Below, one piece after another: positions 43,418-51,371 of a DNA stretch of 64,000 nt; the stretch's first letter is position 1, and each line of letters starts with the position of its first letter. Where the stretch lies: the NCBI GenBank assembly GCA_934168305.1, contig CAKPNF010000006.1, positions 1-64,000 of the forward strand, written 5' to 3'. A program made the translations under genes and the position numbers. The notes below the pieces were generated by a model, which saw only the letters and a list, made by a program, of their open reading frames with translations, ran no database searches and was not told where the DNA came from. Source of the stretch: an uncultured Clostridia bacterium (GTDB taxonomy: Bacteria > Bacillota > Clostridia > TANB77 > CAG-508).

Positions 43418-44259
43418 TATTTTAAATATATATTCGGATCTACCTGAACATTATCTTTTATGATTTCAAAATGAAGATGAGGTTCATCTACAATTTCAAA
43501 TGCAGCTGTATTTCCAACTGTTCCAAGTGATTGTCCTTTTTCTACTTTTTCACCTTCAACTACAAATTCAGATGTTAATAAATTTGAATATACTGTTTGA
43601 AATCCATTTGCATGTTCAATTATTATTGTTAAACCATATCTTGGATCATTTTTTATAGTTTTTACAGTTCCAGCTTCTGCTGATTTTACAACTGTTGTTT
43701 TTTCTGCTTTTATATCAATACCTGTATGAGTTGTCCATTCTTGTAATGTATCAGAATATATTAAATTATCAACTGCAAAATCTCTAACCACTTCACCTTC
43801 TACAGGTCTCTCAAATTTTAATTCTACAGTTGCTTCTTCAGTTTTATCCTTTTCCTCAATTTTACTATTTGTTTGACTTGTTGTATTATTTGATGTTATT
43901 TTGTTTGTTGTTAAAACATCAGCATTTGTACTTACATTCGTCTTAGTATTATTTGAATTTGTTGTATTATTTGAAATAATATTTTTTTCTGTTAATTCTA
44001 GTTCAACTTCATTTACACTTTTTCCAATTTCTGTACTTGCACTTTCTGTATTTCCTAAAGAATTTGTATTATTTAATATATTTGCAATTTGTTCACCTGT
44101 TAGTGTTCCCTCTTTAACTTCATCATTTAAATTTTTGCTATATATTAAAAGACCAAAAACTATTACAGCAAGAATTGCAATTCCTATTCCTGAATATTTT
44201 ATAATTTTTATATTTAATTCATCGTCTTGATTGTTTCTCTTTCTTACATCTCTTCTCAT
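43417..44259 (-). CDS. spoIIQ: M23-family SpoIIQ-like engulfment protein
   Basis: In sporulation SpoIIQ sits in the forespore membrane and forms a channel with SpoIIIAH. One transmembrane helix (residues about 22-42), an Asn/Thr-rich linker with NNTT repeats, then a LytM domain. The zinc ligands His178 and Asp182 (HTGID) and His261/His263 (HLHFE) are all present, as in Clostridia and unlike B. subtilis SpoIIQ, so it is probably an active peptidase. It follows spoIID by 77 nt. A general LytM peptidase is the alternative. Confidence 0.88.
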   Translation of the reverse strand: MRRDVRKRNNQDDELNIKIIKYSGIGIAILAVIVFGLLIYSKNLNDEVKEGTLTGEQIANILNNTNSLGNTESASTEIGKSVNEVELELTEKNIISNNTTNSNNTKTNVSTNADVLTTNKITSNNTTSQTNSKIEEKDKTEEATVELKFERPVEGEVVRDFAVDNLIYSDTLQEWTTHTGIDIKAEKTTVVKSAEAGTVKTIKNDPRYGLTIIIEHANGFQTVYSNLLTSEFVVEGEKVEKGQSLGTVGNTAAFEIVDEPHLHFEIIKDNVQVDPNIYLK

Positions 44260-44336
44260 AAAATCCTCCTTAAAAACTTATTTATATTACAATTATTTCC
44301 GGATTTTATAAAAATATACATTTTATAATAATTTTA

Positions 44337-45356
44337 TTATTGAATTTCATTGACAAATTTAATTTCTACTCCCGCGTAAAAATGTCTAATAATATCTTCT
44401 GCTGTACTTCCTTGTTTTGCCATACTATCAGCTCCAGTCTGGCTCATTCCTACACCATGTCCATATCCTTTTACTGAAAATTTTATATTATCACCATCTT
44501 TTGTTATTTCAAAATTTGTAGATTTTAACCCCAATAATGTTCTTGCTTCAACTCCTGATATTTCATGGTTTCCAAATTTTACTGTTTTTACTCTCGTACT
44601 TTCAGTATATTCTAAAATCTTTATCTCATTTTCATTCGAAAAATCTATAGAAATATCACTATATTTTTGTTTTAATTTATTTATTAATTCTTCTTGTGTA
44701 AATGTAACTTCTGATGCATACTGATTATATGCATCTTCTCCTGATGTTTCTACACTTTGCAAATATGGATATCCTGTTCCACCCCATACATTTACCGGAA
44801 TTTCTGTAACTCCACCACTATTAGAGTGAAAGAATGCATTTATTGGCTGGTTATTATAGGTTATGATTTTTCCTTTTGTACTATTTATACAATCATTTAT
44901 TTTTTGCCAATTGTTCTCTCTTTTACTTTCTTCCCATCTTGCAAGTCTATCCTCTTTTGATATCCAAGCCTGACAACATGTAGAATCATCACATATATCA
45001 GCGTTCTCATGTTTTTTATTTAATATTTTATATATAGTATATGTTCTTGCAACAATTACCTGTGCTTTTAATGCTTCTATTTCAAAATCAGCAGGCATTT
45101 CAGCAGATACAACATTGCATAAGTAATCATCTATATTCACTTGTTCAGTATTTCCTGTTTTTTTATGTAATAATGTAATAGTTCCATATTTGCTATACTG
45201 GTAATTTTGTTCATTTTCCTTGTCTTGTTGCGATTGTTGATTTTCTATATTTGTATTTTCCTGTGATATAGTATTTACTGTTCTCCTAGTAAGTATTGCT
45301 GGTATAACAAAACATATTAAAATAAAAGATAATAAATAAATTAAGATTTTTTTCAA
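44337..45356 (-). CDS. spoIID: stage II sporulation protein D
   Basis: A peptidoglycan lytic transglycosylase needed for engulfment. An N-terminal membrane helix (residues 4-22) is followed by the SpoIID/LytB domain: IDDYLCNVVSAEMPADFEIE, ALKAQVIVARTYTI, NAFFHSNSGGVTE and VKGYGHGVGMSQTGA. The catalytic Glu is in SAEMPA. Length (339 aa) is normal. It starts 12 nt after sigF, extending the spoIIA operon to spoIID and spoIIQ. Confidence 0.95.
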   Translation of the reverse strand: MKKILIYLLSFILICFVIPAILTRRTVNTISQENTNIENQQSQQDKENEQNYQYSKYGTITLLHKKTGNTEQVNIDDYLCNVVSAEMPADFEIEALKAQVIVARTYTIYKILNKKHENADICDDSTCCQAWISKEDRLARWEESKRENNWQKINDCINSTKGKIITYNNQPINAFFHSNSGGVTEIPVNVWGGTGYPYLQSVETSGEDAYNQYASEVTFTQEELINKLKQKYSDISIDFSNENEIKILEYTESTRVKTVKFGNHEISGVEARTLLGLKSTNFEITKDGDNIKFSVKGYGHGVGMSQTGADSMAKQGSTAEDIIRHFYAGVEIKFVNEIQ

Positions 45357-45368
45357 AGCTTCCTCCTT

Positions 45369-46101
45369 TTATGCTGAAGTCAATTTTGTTTTCATATTAT
45401 TTAAAATTTTTCGTTCTATTCTTGAGACCTGAACTTGACTTATTCCAAGTATTTTTGCTACTTCTGTTTGAGTTTTCTCTTTAAAAAATCTAAGTAATAT
45501 TATCTCTTTTTCTCTATCTTTTAATTCATTTATTAATTGATTTACAACCATTTTATTAGTAATAATTTCTTCTTCATTTTTTCCTGTTGATATCTTATCG
45601 AATATTGTTAATTGTTTTCCATCTTTATTTTCTGTTCCAGTTGTTCCATCTATTGATTCTACTGCATTTGTTGATTCCATTGCTATTATTGCATCTTCTT
45701 TTTCAATTTTTAATTCTTTACATATTTCTTCAATTGTAATCTCTTTTCCTGTTTTTATTAAATAGTGTTTTTTTAACTCATTTATTTTTACATTTAATTC
45801 TTTTATGCTCCTACTTACTTTAATTGGTCCATCATCTCTTATAAATCTTTTTATTTCTCCTAATATATATGGTACTGAATATGTTGATAGCTTAACTTCA
45901 AAATTTGTGTCAAATCTTTTTATTGATTTTATAAATCCCATACAACCTATTTGGTATAAATCTTCTACTTCGTATCCCCTATTCATAAATCTTTTTACAA
46001 TACTCCAAATAAGACCATTGTTGTCACGTATAAGTCTGTCCATTTCAAATTTGTCTCCGTTGTTGTGCTCTTTTTATCGAATTCATATCGTTTTCATACA
46101 T
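45369..46101 (-). CDS. sigF: forespore sigma factor SigF, requires +1 frameshift
   Basis: The first forespore-specific sigma factor. The N-terminus MYENDMNSIKRAQQ (from ATG 46101) reaches CGG (46057-46059) and would stop at TGA 46045. A +1 step at CAA-C-GGA joins GDKFEMDRLIRDNNGLIWSI and the full sigma regions 2-4 (YQIGCMGFIKSIKRFD; RDDGPIKVSRSIKE; SQVQVSRIERK). AQxGD before the LI..N.GL block is the normal family start. Joined length is 243 aa. A start inside the later frame (ATG 46043) would delete the conserved first helix. It follows spoIIAB by 21 nt. The same CGGA split occurs in sufD and feoB. Confidence 0.9.
46056..46059 (-). promoter_or_regulatory. CGGA +1 frameshift site in sigF
   Basis: Zero frame is CAA CAA CGG AGA; the shifted frame is CAA CAA C GGA GAC, giving AQQ-GDK. 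There is no homopolymer at the site. The zero frame ends 4 codons after the CGG (TGA 46045-46047). Confidence 0.65.
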
Positions 46102-46122
46102 ATGTACACTACCCCTATTTAA

Positions 46123-46599
46123 TTACTCTTCTGTTAAACTACTTAAACTCTCTTCTTCATGTTCTTCCAACTTTTTTATTGTTTTTATCAATGTTACTTT
46201 TGTTCCAAGTCCAACTATTGATTCAACTTTCATACTATCCATAAAGCTTTCCATTATTGTAAATCCCATACCTGACCTTTCTAGATTGGGCTTTGTTGTA
46301 TATAATGGTTCTTTTGCAATATCTACATTTTCTATTCCCTTTCCATTATCTGAAATTTGAATTATTATTTGATTTTCTTTTAATTTAGCATTTATTTTTA
46401 TTATTCCATGTCTATTTTCATATGCATGTATTATGCAGTTTGTAACTGCTTCTGATACTGCAGTTTTTATATCTGCTAATTCTTCAATTGTTGGGTCTAA
46501 TTGAGATGCAAAAGCCGCTACTGTTATTCTTGCAAATGCTTCATTACTTCCTTTACTTACAAATTCTAATTTCATTTCATTTTCAATTTGTTCATTCAT
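46123..46599 (-). CDS. spoIIAB: anti-sigma F factor SpoIIAB
   Basis: A serine kinase that holds SigF inactive and phosphorylates SpoIIAA. GHKL ATP-binding motifs are clear: EAVTNCIIHAYENRHG (N box), ISDNGKGIENV (G1) and RSGMGFTIMESFMDSM (G2). Length (158 aa) is normal, with a short Glu-rich tail. It lies between spoIIAA and sigF. Confidence 0.96.
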   Translation of the reverse strand: MNEQIENEMKLEFVSKGSNEAFARITVAAFASQLDPTIEELADIKTAVSEAVTNCIIHAYENRHGIIKINAKLKENQIIIQISDNGKGIENVDIAKEPLYTTKPNLERSGMGFTIMESFMDSMKVESIVGLGTKVTLIKTIKKLEEHEEESLSSLTEE

Positions 46600-46629
46600 A
46601 GTTTGTCCTCCTCATTATATTCAAACTTA

Positions 46630-46941
46630 TTAAATTTCAGTTACGGGTATTAATTTTAAAATCCCACTCATTTCAAATATCTTTTTTACATTTTGTGTTA
46701 AATTTGCTACTTCTAATTTTCCACCTAGCATATTGGTAAATTTATATCTTCCTATTATTAAACCTATTCCACTACTATCCATGAAAGTAACACTATCAAA
46801 ATCAAATATAACTTTTCTAGGCATATGTCTTTCAATTTCATAATCTGCTTTCCTCCTTATCTTTTGTACATTGCAATCATCAATTTCATCAGTAATTTTA
46901 AAAACTAATAACTTGTCCTCTTCATAAAATTTTGATTCCAT
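46630..46941 (-). CDS. spoIIAA: anti-anti-sigma factor SpoIIAA
   Basis: A STAS-domain protein that frees SigF when dephosphorylated by SpoIIE. The phosphorylated serine is in FMDSSGIGLIIGR. ATG at 46941 (MESKFYEED, 103 aa) has AAAGGG at 9 nt; the in-frame ATG 9 nt earlier touches that site and is rejected. It is first in the spoIIA operon, below a region with two Spo0A boxes. Confidence 0.96.
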   Translation of the reverse strand: MESKFYEEDKLLVFKITDEIDDCNVQKIRRKADYEIERHMPRKVIFDFDSVTFMDSSGIGLIIGRYKFTNMLGGKLEVANLTQNVKKIFEMSGILKLIPVTEI

Positions 46942-46984
46942 TTTATTCATCCCTTTCTCTTATGTATTTATTGTTGTCTTATGT

Positions 46985-47060
46985 ATTATAATTCTTTTTC
47001 CAGTTTTTTCCAATAGCAAAAAAGTAGAAGTTTTGTCGAATGCATAGAAGTTTTCGACAA
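46985..47060 (-). promoter_or_regulatory. spoIIA promoter region with two Spo0A boxes
   Basis: TTTTGTCGAA (47031-47040, plus orientation) and its inverted counterpart TTTTCGACAA (47051-47060) are strong Spo0A-box matches 10 bp apart. Nearer the gene the minus strand reads GGAAAA, 11-12 nt, AGAATTA, which fits a sigma-H promoter, as known for spoIIA of Bacillus; an overlapping TATAAT is also possible. Confidence 0.7.
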
Positions 47061-47093
47061 AAAAAGTAACTTCAATTTTGAAGTTACTTTTTT
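47059..47093 (-). terminator. ytfJ terminator
   Basis: A 13-14 bp stem AAAAAAGTAACTTC with its complement, 6-nt loop, followed by a T7 run on the minus strand. Confidence 0.85.
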
Positions 47094-47106
47094 CCTTTTT
47101 TATTAT

Positions 47107-47619
47107 TTAATCGTCCTGTGTTGTATCATATCCAGAAGATTTTTTACTACTTTCATTCTCATTCCTTTTCTGCATTTCTTTTAAAACTCTTTCTGTTTCT
47201 TCTTTTTTATTATTCACAATTTTGTTCATCATATTATTAGTTCTTTCAATTAAATCTGGAACATAATCTAATAATTTATCAATACTTGAAGAGTGATTTA
47301 CTGGCATTAGCTTTACATTATTTGATTGTATTACCAAAAAAGCTACTGGATTTATTGTAACACCTGCGCCAGAACCACCTCCAAATGGTAATCTATATTG
47401 TATTTGTTCTTCCTTTTCTACTTTTTTATATTCATCAATTGTTTCTCCCTTGAATTCACTTCCTCCTGCTGCAAATCCAAATGATACCTTAGATATTGGT
47501 ATTATAACTATATTATTAGATGTTTCTATAGGCTCACCTATTATAGTATTTACATCTATCATGTCTTGGATACTATTCATAGCCGTAGTCATAAGTCCTT
47601 CTATTGGATGTTCGCTCAT
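47107..47619 (-). CDS. ytfJ: GerW-family sporulation protein YtfJ
   Basis: A 170-aa forespore-expressed protein of the YtfJ/GerW family. The glycine-rich PFGGGSGAGVTINPVAFLVI core and IIPISKVSFGFAAGGSEF are diagnostic. The ATG at 47619 follows AAGGTGAT; a GTG three codons earlier is part of that ribosome binding site. It overlaps the end of ytfI by 47 nt, matching the ytfI-ytfJ pair of Bacillus. Confidence 0.95.
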   Translation of the reverse strand: MSEHPIEGLMTTAMNSIQDMIDVNTIIGEPIETSNNIVIIPISKVSFGFAAGGSEFKGETIDEYKKVEKEEQIQYRLPFGGGSGAGVTINPVAFLVIQSNNVKLMPVNHSSSIDKLLDYVPDLIERTNNMMNKIVNNKKEETERVLKEMQKRNENESSKKSSGYDTTQDD

Positions 47620-48199
47620 TTTTATCACCTTTCCTTTTTTTATTTACGATACATATTGTATTTATAATATGTATCATTTTGATTTGAATTATACCTGAAA
47701 ATTCTACATTTATTAAATTTTTATCCATATAAACTGGTGCAACTAAAAATTTCTGTTTTTCATTATACTTTCGTATTTGTTTGTTTAAAAGCATTGCTAT
47801 GACTGTACTTATTACTGGTATTGTAAATGCGGTTAAAGAAGCATCTTCTGTTCCGATTAAAATTTTTAAATTAATTTCTTTTATTTCTGTTTGTATATTT
47901 TTTAGTGATGTTATAAGTTCTTTATCAATATTTGCTTTATTCTCTATTATCTTTGTTTTTTGCTGTTTAATTTTCTCTTTAATTTTTGGATTATCCCTTA
48001 TTTTTAGAATTTTCCTATTATTTAATTTCATGTTGAAGATTGGTATAATTCCAAATGTAAATATTTTTATTTTTATTTCATACTTGCTATTTAAATGCGG
48101 ATTATCATCTGTTGAAAATTTTAGATTTTCTACTTCAAATTTGATTCTTATTGTTATTACCATTAATACTATTATGAACAATATAAAAAGAAAAAACAA
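47573..48199 (-). CDS. ytfI: DUF2953 membrane protein YtfI
   Basis: A 208-aa protein with an N-terminal helix (FFLFILFIIVLMVITIRI), a strand-rich region (YEIKIKIFTFGIIPIF) and the conserved TEDASLTAFTIPVIST segment seen in DUF2953. Function unknown; it is usually next to ytfJ in spore formers. Its last 15 codons overlap the start of ytfJ in another frame, a long overlap for this genome. Confidence 0.85.
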   Translation of the reverse strand: MFFLFILFIIVLMVITIRIKFEVENLKFSTDDNPHLNSKYEIKIKIFTFGIIPIFNMKLNNRKILKIRDNPKIKEKIKQQKTKIIENKANIDKELITSLKNIQTEIKEINLKILIGTEDASLTAFTIPVISTVIAMLLNKQIRKYNEKQKFLVAPVYMDKNLINVEFSGIIQIKMIHIINTICIVNKKRKGDKNERTSNRRTYDYGYE

Positions 48200-48256
48200 T
48201 ATATCACCTTCTTTTTTAGTAATAATATTATTTTTTCCCTTTTTTTCCTGTTTAAA

Positions 48257-49012
48257 CTATCTTATTTGTTTTTTCTTTTCCTCTACTACAATATCTCCAA
48301 ATAATTCTTCTTGGCTTGTTTCAACTTTGTTCCTTCTAGACATTTCTAAGAGCCCACTAAATGCTGTTACAACTTCCTGTTTTTCTTTTTTATTAATTGC
48401 AAATAATTTATTAAAAATAAATTTCTTTTGTTTAGCAAGAATCTTATACATTTCTCTTACTTTTTCAGAAACGGTATATTTATCAACTAAGGCAATCTTT
48501 TCAATATTTTTTGCATTTTGATTTATCTTAACGCTATTTCTTTCAACCAATAATCTATATACTTCTGGTATTTTTTCAGGATCATAATCTTTTTCTAGCT
48601 TTTGTTTTGGAAGTTTTATTTCTTCTTGTCCTTTATAATATCTGTTTGCATATATTTTATAGTTTTCTTTGAATACTTTACTTATTTCTTTAAATTTTTT
48701 GTATTCTATTATTCTTCTTATTAATTCTTCTTCAGTAATTTCTTCTTCTTCCTCTTCTTGTTTTGGTAATAGCTTTTTGGATTTTAAATATAATAATGTT
48801 GATGCCATAACAAGAAATTCACTTGCAATTTCTAAATTCATTTCTTCCATTGCATTTAGAAATTCTATATATTGTTCTGTTATATCACTTAAATTTACAT
48901 CATATATATTCATTTTATTTTTATCTATTAAATAACATAATAAATCTAGTGGTCCTTCAAAATTATCTATTTTTATTGAATATTTTTTTGTTTCTAGTGT
49001 TAGTATTGACAT
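48257..49012 (-). CDS. scpA: segregation and condensation protein A
   Basis: The kleisin subunit of the Smc-ScpAB condensin that organises chromosomes. The N-terminal Smc-binding region reads FEGPLDLLCYLIDKNKMNIY and ITEQYIEFLNAMEEMNLEIA; the C-terminal winged helix has VTAFSGLLEMSRRNKVETSQ. Length (251 aa) is normal. scpB is not in the window. It follows recX by 13 nt. Confidence 0.95.
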   Translation of the reverse strand: MSILTLETKKYSIKIDNFEGPLDLLCYLIDKNKMNIYDVNLSDITEQYIEFLNAMEEMNLEIASEFLVMASTLLYLKSKKLLPKQEEEEEEITEEELIRRIIEYKKFKEISKVFKENYKIYANRYYKGQEEIKLPKQKLEKDYDPEKIPEVYRLLVERNSVKINQNAKNIEKIALVDKYTVSEKVREMYKILAKQKKFIFNKLFAINKKEKQEVVTAFSGLLEMSRRNKVETSQEELFGDIVVEEKKKQIR

Positions 49013-49025
49013 TGTTTTCTCCTTA

Positions 49026-49469
49026 TTATTCTTCTAAAGCTTTTTTTATATTTTCTAATTTATATCCTTTTTTTAACAAATATTGTTTTATTTCATCCTG
49101 TTCCATTGATGCTGATTTCTTATACATTATATTTGAAATCGATTTTATTTCATATTCTTCTAATTCATCTTTATTATCATAAATATAATCTTCTACATCA
49201 TTTTTATTTAATCCCTTTGATAAGAGTTTATATTTTAGTTCCTTTATTGATAGATTTTTTAATGCAATAAAGTTATTTACTGTCTTTCTTATATATTCAT
49301 TGTCATCTATATATTTAGCCTGTTTCAAATATTCTATTATATCTTCTAGTAAATTTTCATCCATTGTTGAAGAAAATTTTGTTCTTACTTCATTTTCGCT
49401 TCTTTTTTTGTATAGTATATATTTTAATACTTTTGTTTTTTCTTTATCAAATTCTTCTATTGTATACAT
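49026..49469 (-). CDS. recX: recombination regulator RecX
   Basis: Binds RecA filaments and limits their activity. The protein is made of short helical repeats: LKYILYKKRSENEVRTKF, ILEYLKQAKYIDDNEYIR-like DIIEYLKQAKYIDDNEYIR and KELKYKLLSKGLNKNDV. At 147 aa it is at the short end. It lies downstream of recA, separated only by a heptad-repeat gene. Confidence 0.88.
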   Translation of the reverse strand: MYTIEEFDKEKTKVLKYILYKKRSENEVRTKFSSTMDENLLEDIIEYLKQAKYIDDNEYIRKTVNNFIALKNLSIKELKYKLLSKGLNKNDVEDYIYDNKDELEEYEIKSISNIMYKKSASMEQDEIKQYLLKKGYKLENIKKALEE

Positions 49470-49522
49470 TTATTACTTCCTATCTTTTATATAATTTATC
49501 TATGCTTATATTAATAATATTT

Positions 49523-49987
49523 TTATCTAGCAAATTTTAGTTTCATTTTTGTGTCTGATATTTCATAATCAAATTTTTTATGTTCGACTTCGTTTTTTTC
49601 TATATACTTATCTAACTTCTTATTTATTTCTTTTGTATTTTGAGTTTGAACAGATAAAATTTGTGCCATATTAGAGTTTGATAAAATATCTAATTTATCA
49701 TTTAACTCTTTGAATCCGTCATTCATTTTTTCATTAATTTCTTTAAATCCTGTATTCATTCTTTTTTCTACTTTGTCAAATCTTTGGTCCATTTTATCCA
49801 TTCTTTGGTCCATTTTATCCATTCTTTGGTCAATTTTATTCATTCTTTGGTCCATTTTATCAAGTCTTTGATCTATTTTATCAAATCTTTGATCTATTTT
49901 TTCAAACCTCTGATCTATCTTATCAAATCTATAATCTATTTTATTAAATTTTTCTTCTAATATTTCCAAAAGTTCTTTATTTTCCAT
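49523..49987 (-). CDS. heptad-repeat coiled-coil protein
   Basis: A 154-aa protein built around about nine copies of a seven-residue unit of the form FDKIDQR / MDKMDQR (residues about 15-80), followed by a longer-period coiled coil (NTGFKEINEKMNDGFKELND). The DNA shows a matching 21-bp tandem repeat. It should form a long oligomeric rod. Similar short DUF1640-like or phage-associated proteins exist, but I cannot assign it. It is inserted between recA and recX. Confidence 0.7.
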   Translation of the reverse strand: MENKELLEILEEKFNKIDYRFDKIDQRFEKIDQRFDKIDQRLDKMDQRMNKIDQRMDKMDQRMDKMDQRFDKVEKRMNTGFKEINEKMNDGFKELNDKLDILSNSNMAQILSVQTQNTKEINKKLDKYIEKNEVEHKKFDYEISDTKMKLKFAR

Positions 49988-50125
49988 ATTATTATTTACC
50001 TCCTTTAGAATAATTTTAGAATCATTTATATTTTCATAATTTATTTAAACCTTATTGAACAAAATTTACGATGATACAAATTTTTCTTGAAAAAATATTA
50101 TTTAGAAAAAACATTTATCTATATA

Positions 50126-50176
50126 AAAAGCATAGATAAATTATGCCTTTATTCTAACATAATTTTCTATGCTTTT
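50126..50176 (-). terminator. recA terminator
   Basis: A long stem with AAAAGCATAGA at its base and an inner AATTATG/CATAATT stem, 31 nt beyond the recA stop, with TTTTTATATAG following on the minus strand. Confidence 0.8.
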
Positions 50177-50206
50177 CAAGCAATTTTTTATGATTCCTCA
50201 AAAATA

Positions 50207-51268
50207 TTATTCTTCGTCTTCAAATTCACCATCTTCATCAATTTCTGGTAATTCTTCTCCTAAACTTTCTTCAAATGCTTTGGCAAAATTTGCTCTTACT
50301 TTTTTCTCAATATCTTCCAATATTTCTGGATTATCTTGTAAATATCTTTTTACGTTTTCTCTACCTTGTCCTATTCTATCACCATTATAGCTAAACCACG
50401 AACCACTTTTTTCAACAATGTCCATATTAACAGCCATATCCAAGATGTTTCCTGCTTTGGAAATTCCTTCTCCATATACTATGTCAAATTCTGCTTCTCT
50501 AAATGGTGGCGCAACTTTGTTTTTAATAACTTTAACTCTTACTCTATTTCCTTTTACTTCTCCATCTTGTTTAATATTTTCAATTTTTCTAATATCTAAT
50601 CTTACTGAAGCATAAAATTTTAATGCTCTACCTCCTGTTGTTGTTTCTGGATTTCCAAACATTACTCCTATTTTTTCTCTTAATTGGTTTATAAAAATTA
50701 ATACTGTTTTTGTTTTGTTAATTGCTCCTGCTAATTTTCTTAATGCTTGTGACATTAATCTAGCTTGAAGTCCCATATGAGAATCTCCCATATCTCCATC
50801 AATTTCAGCTTTTGGAACTAATGCAGCTACAGAGTCTACTACTATTACATCTAATGCTCCACTTCTTATTAAACTTTCTGTTATTTCAAGAGCTTGTTCT
50901 CCTGTATCTGGTTGAGATACTATTAAATTGTCTATATCTACTCCTAATTTCTTTGCATATACTGGGTCTAAAGCATGTTCAGCATCTATAAAAGCTGCTT
51001 CTCCTCCCATTTTTTGTGCTTCTGCAACAACATGTAACGCAAGTGTTGTTTTACCAGATGATTCTGGTCCAAATACTTCTATAATTCTTCCTCTAGGAAC
51101 ACCACCTATACCTAAAGCCATATCTAAGCTTAATGCTCCTGTTGGTATTGCTTCAATTTCCATTGCTTTGAATTCTCCAAGTTTCATTACTGAACCTTTT
51201 CCAAATTGTTTTTCTATTTGACTCATTGCAGCCTCTAACGCTTTTTTCTTTTCTGTATTTTCTGCCAT
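50207..51268 (-). CDS. recA: recombinase RecA
   Basis: Forms filaments on single-stranded DNA for strand exchange and SOS induction. Walker A GPESSGKTT is at 67-75; NQLREKIGVMFGNPETTTGG is the DNA-binding L2 region; LDVIVVDSVAAL is Walker B. The C-terminus is strongly acidic (EELPEIDEDGEFEDEE). Length (353 aa) is normal. AAGGAGG precedes the ATG. Confidence 0.98.
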   Translation of the reverse strand: MAENTEKKKALEAAMSQIEKQFGKGSVMKLGEFKAMEIEAIPTGALSLDMALGIGGVPRGRIIEVFGPESSGKTTLALHVVAEAQKMGGEAAFIDAEHALDPVYAKKLGVDIDNLIVSQPDTGEQALEITESLIRSGALDVIVVDSVAALVPKAEIDGDMGDSHMGLQARLMSQALRKLAGAINKTKTVLIFINQLREKIGVMFGNPETTTGGRALKFYASVRLDIRKIENIKQDGEVKGNRVRVKVIKNKVAPPFREAEFDIVYGEGISKAGNILDMAVNMDIVEKSGSWFSYNGDRIGQGRENVKRYLQDNPEILEDIEKKVRANFAKAFEESLGEELPEIDEDGEFEDEE

Positions 51269-51322
51269 TGTTTTTTCCTCCTTAAATCATTTCAAATAAT
51301 TGAACTTTTGTTTGATGATTAA

Positions 51323-51352
51323 TTTATATCACTAAACGTTTGTTTTTGTCAA
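51323..51352 (-). promoter_or_regulatory. recA promoter with possible LexA site
   Basis: TTGACA (51347-51352), 18-bp spacer, TATAAA (51323-51328). The spacer holds CAAACGTTTAG, a short palindrome (AAACGTTT) that may be a LexA box; the match to the Bacillus consensus is partial. Confidence 0.55.
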
Positions 51353-51371
51353 TACTTTTTTTAAAAAAATT

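Noticed and set aside
46043..46043. ATG at 46043 as the real sigF start
   Set aside because: It lacks a ribosome binding site and would drop the conserved AQxGD region, which is encoded just upstream in the same frame.
49775..49945. CRISPR-like regular 21-bp repeats
   Set aside because: The repeats are in frame, code for heptads of a coiled coil, and there are no unique spacers.
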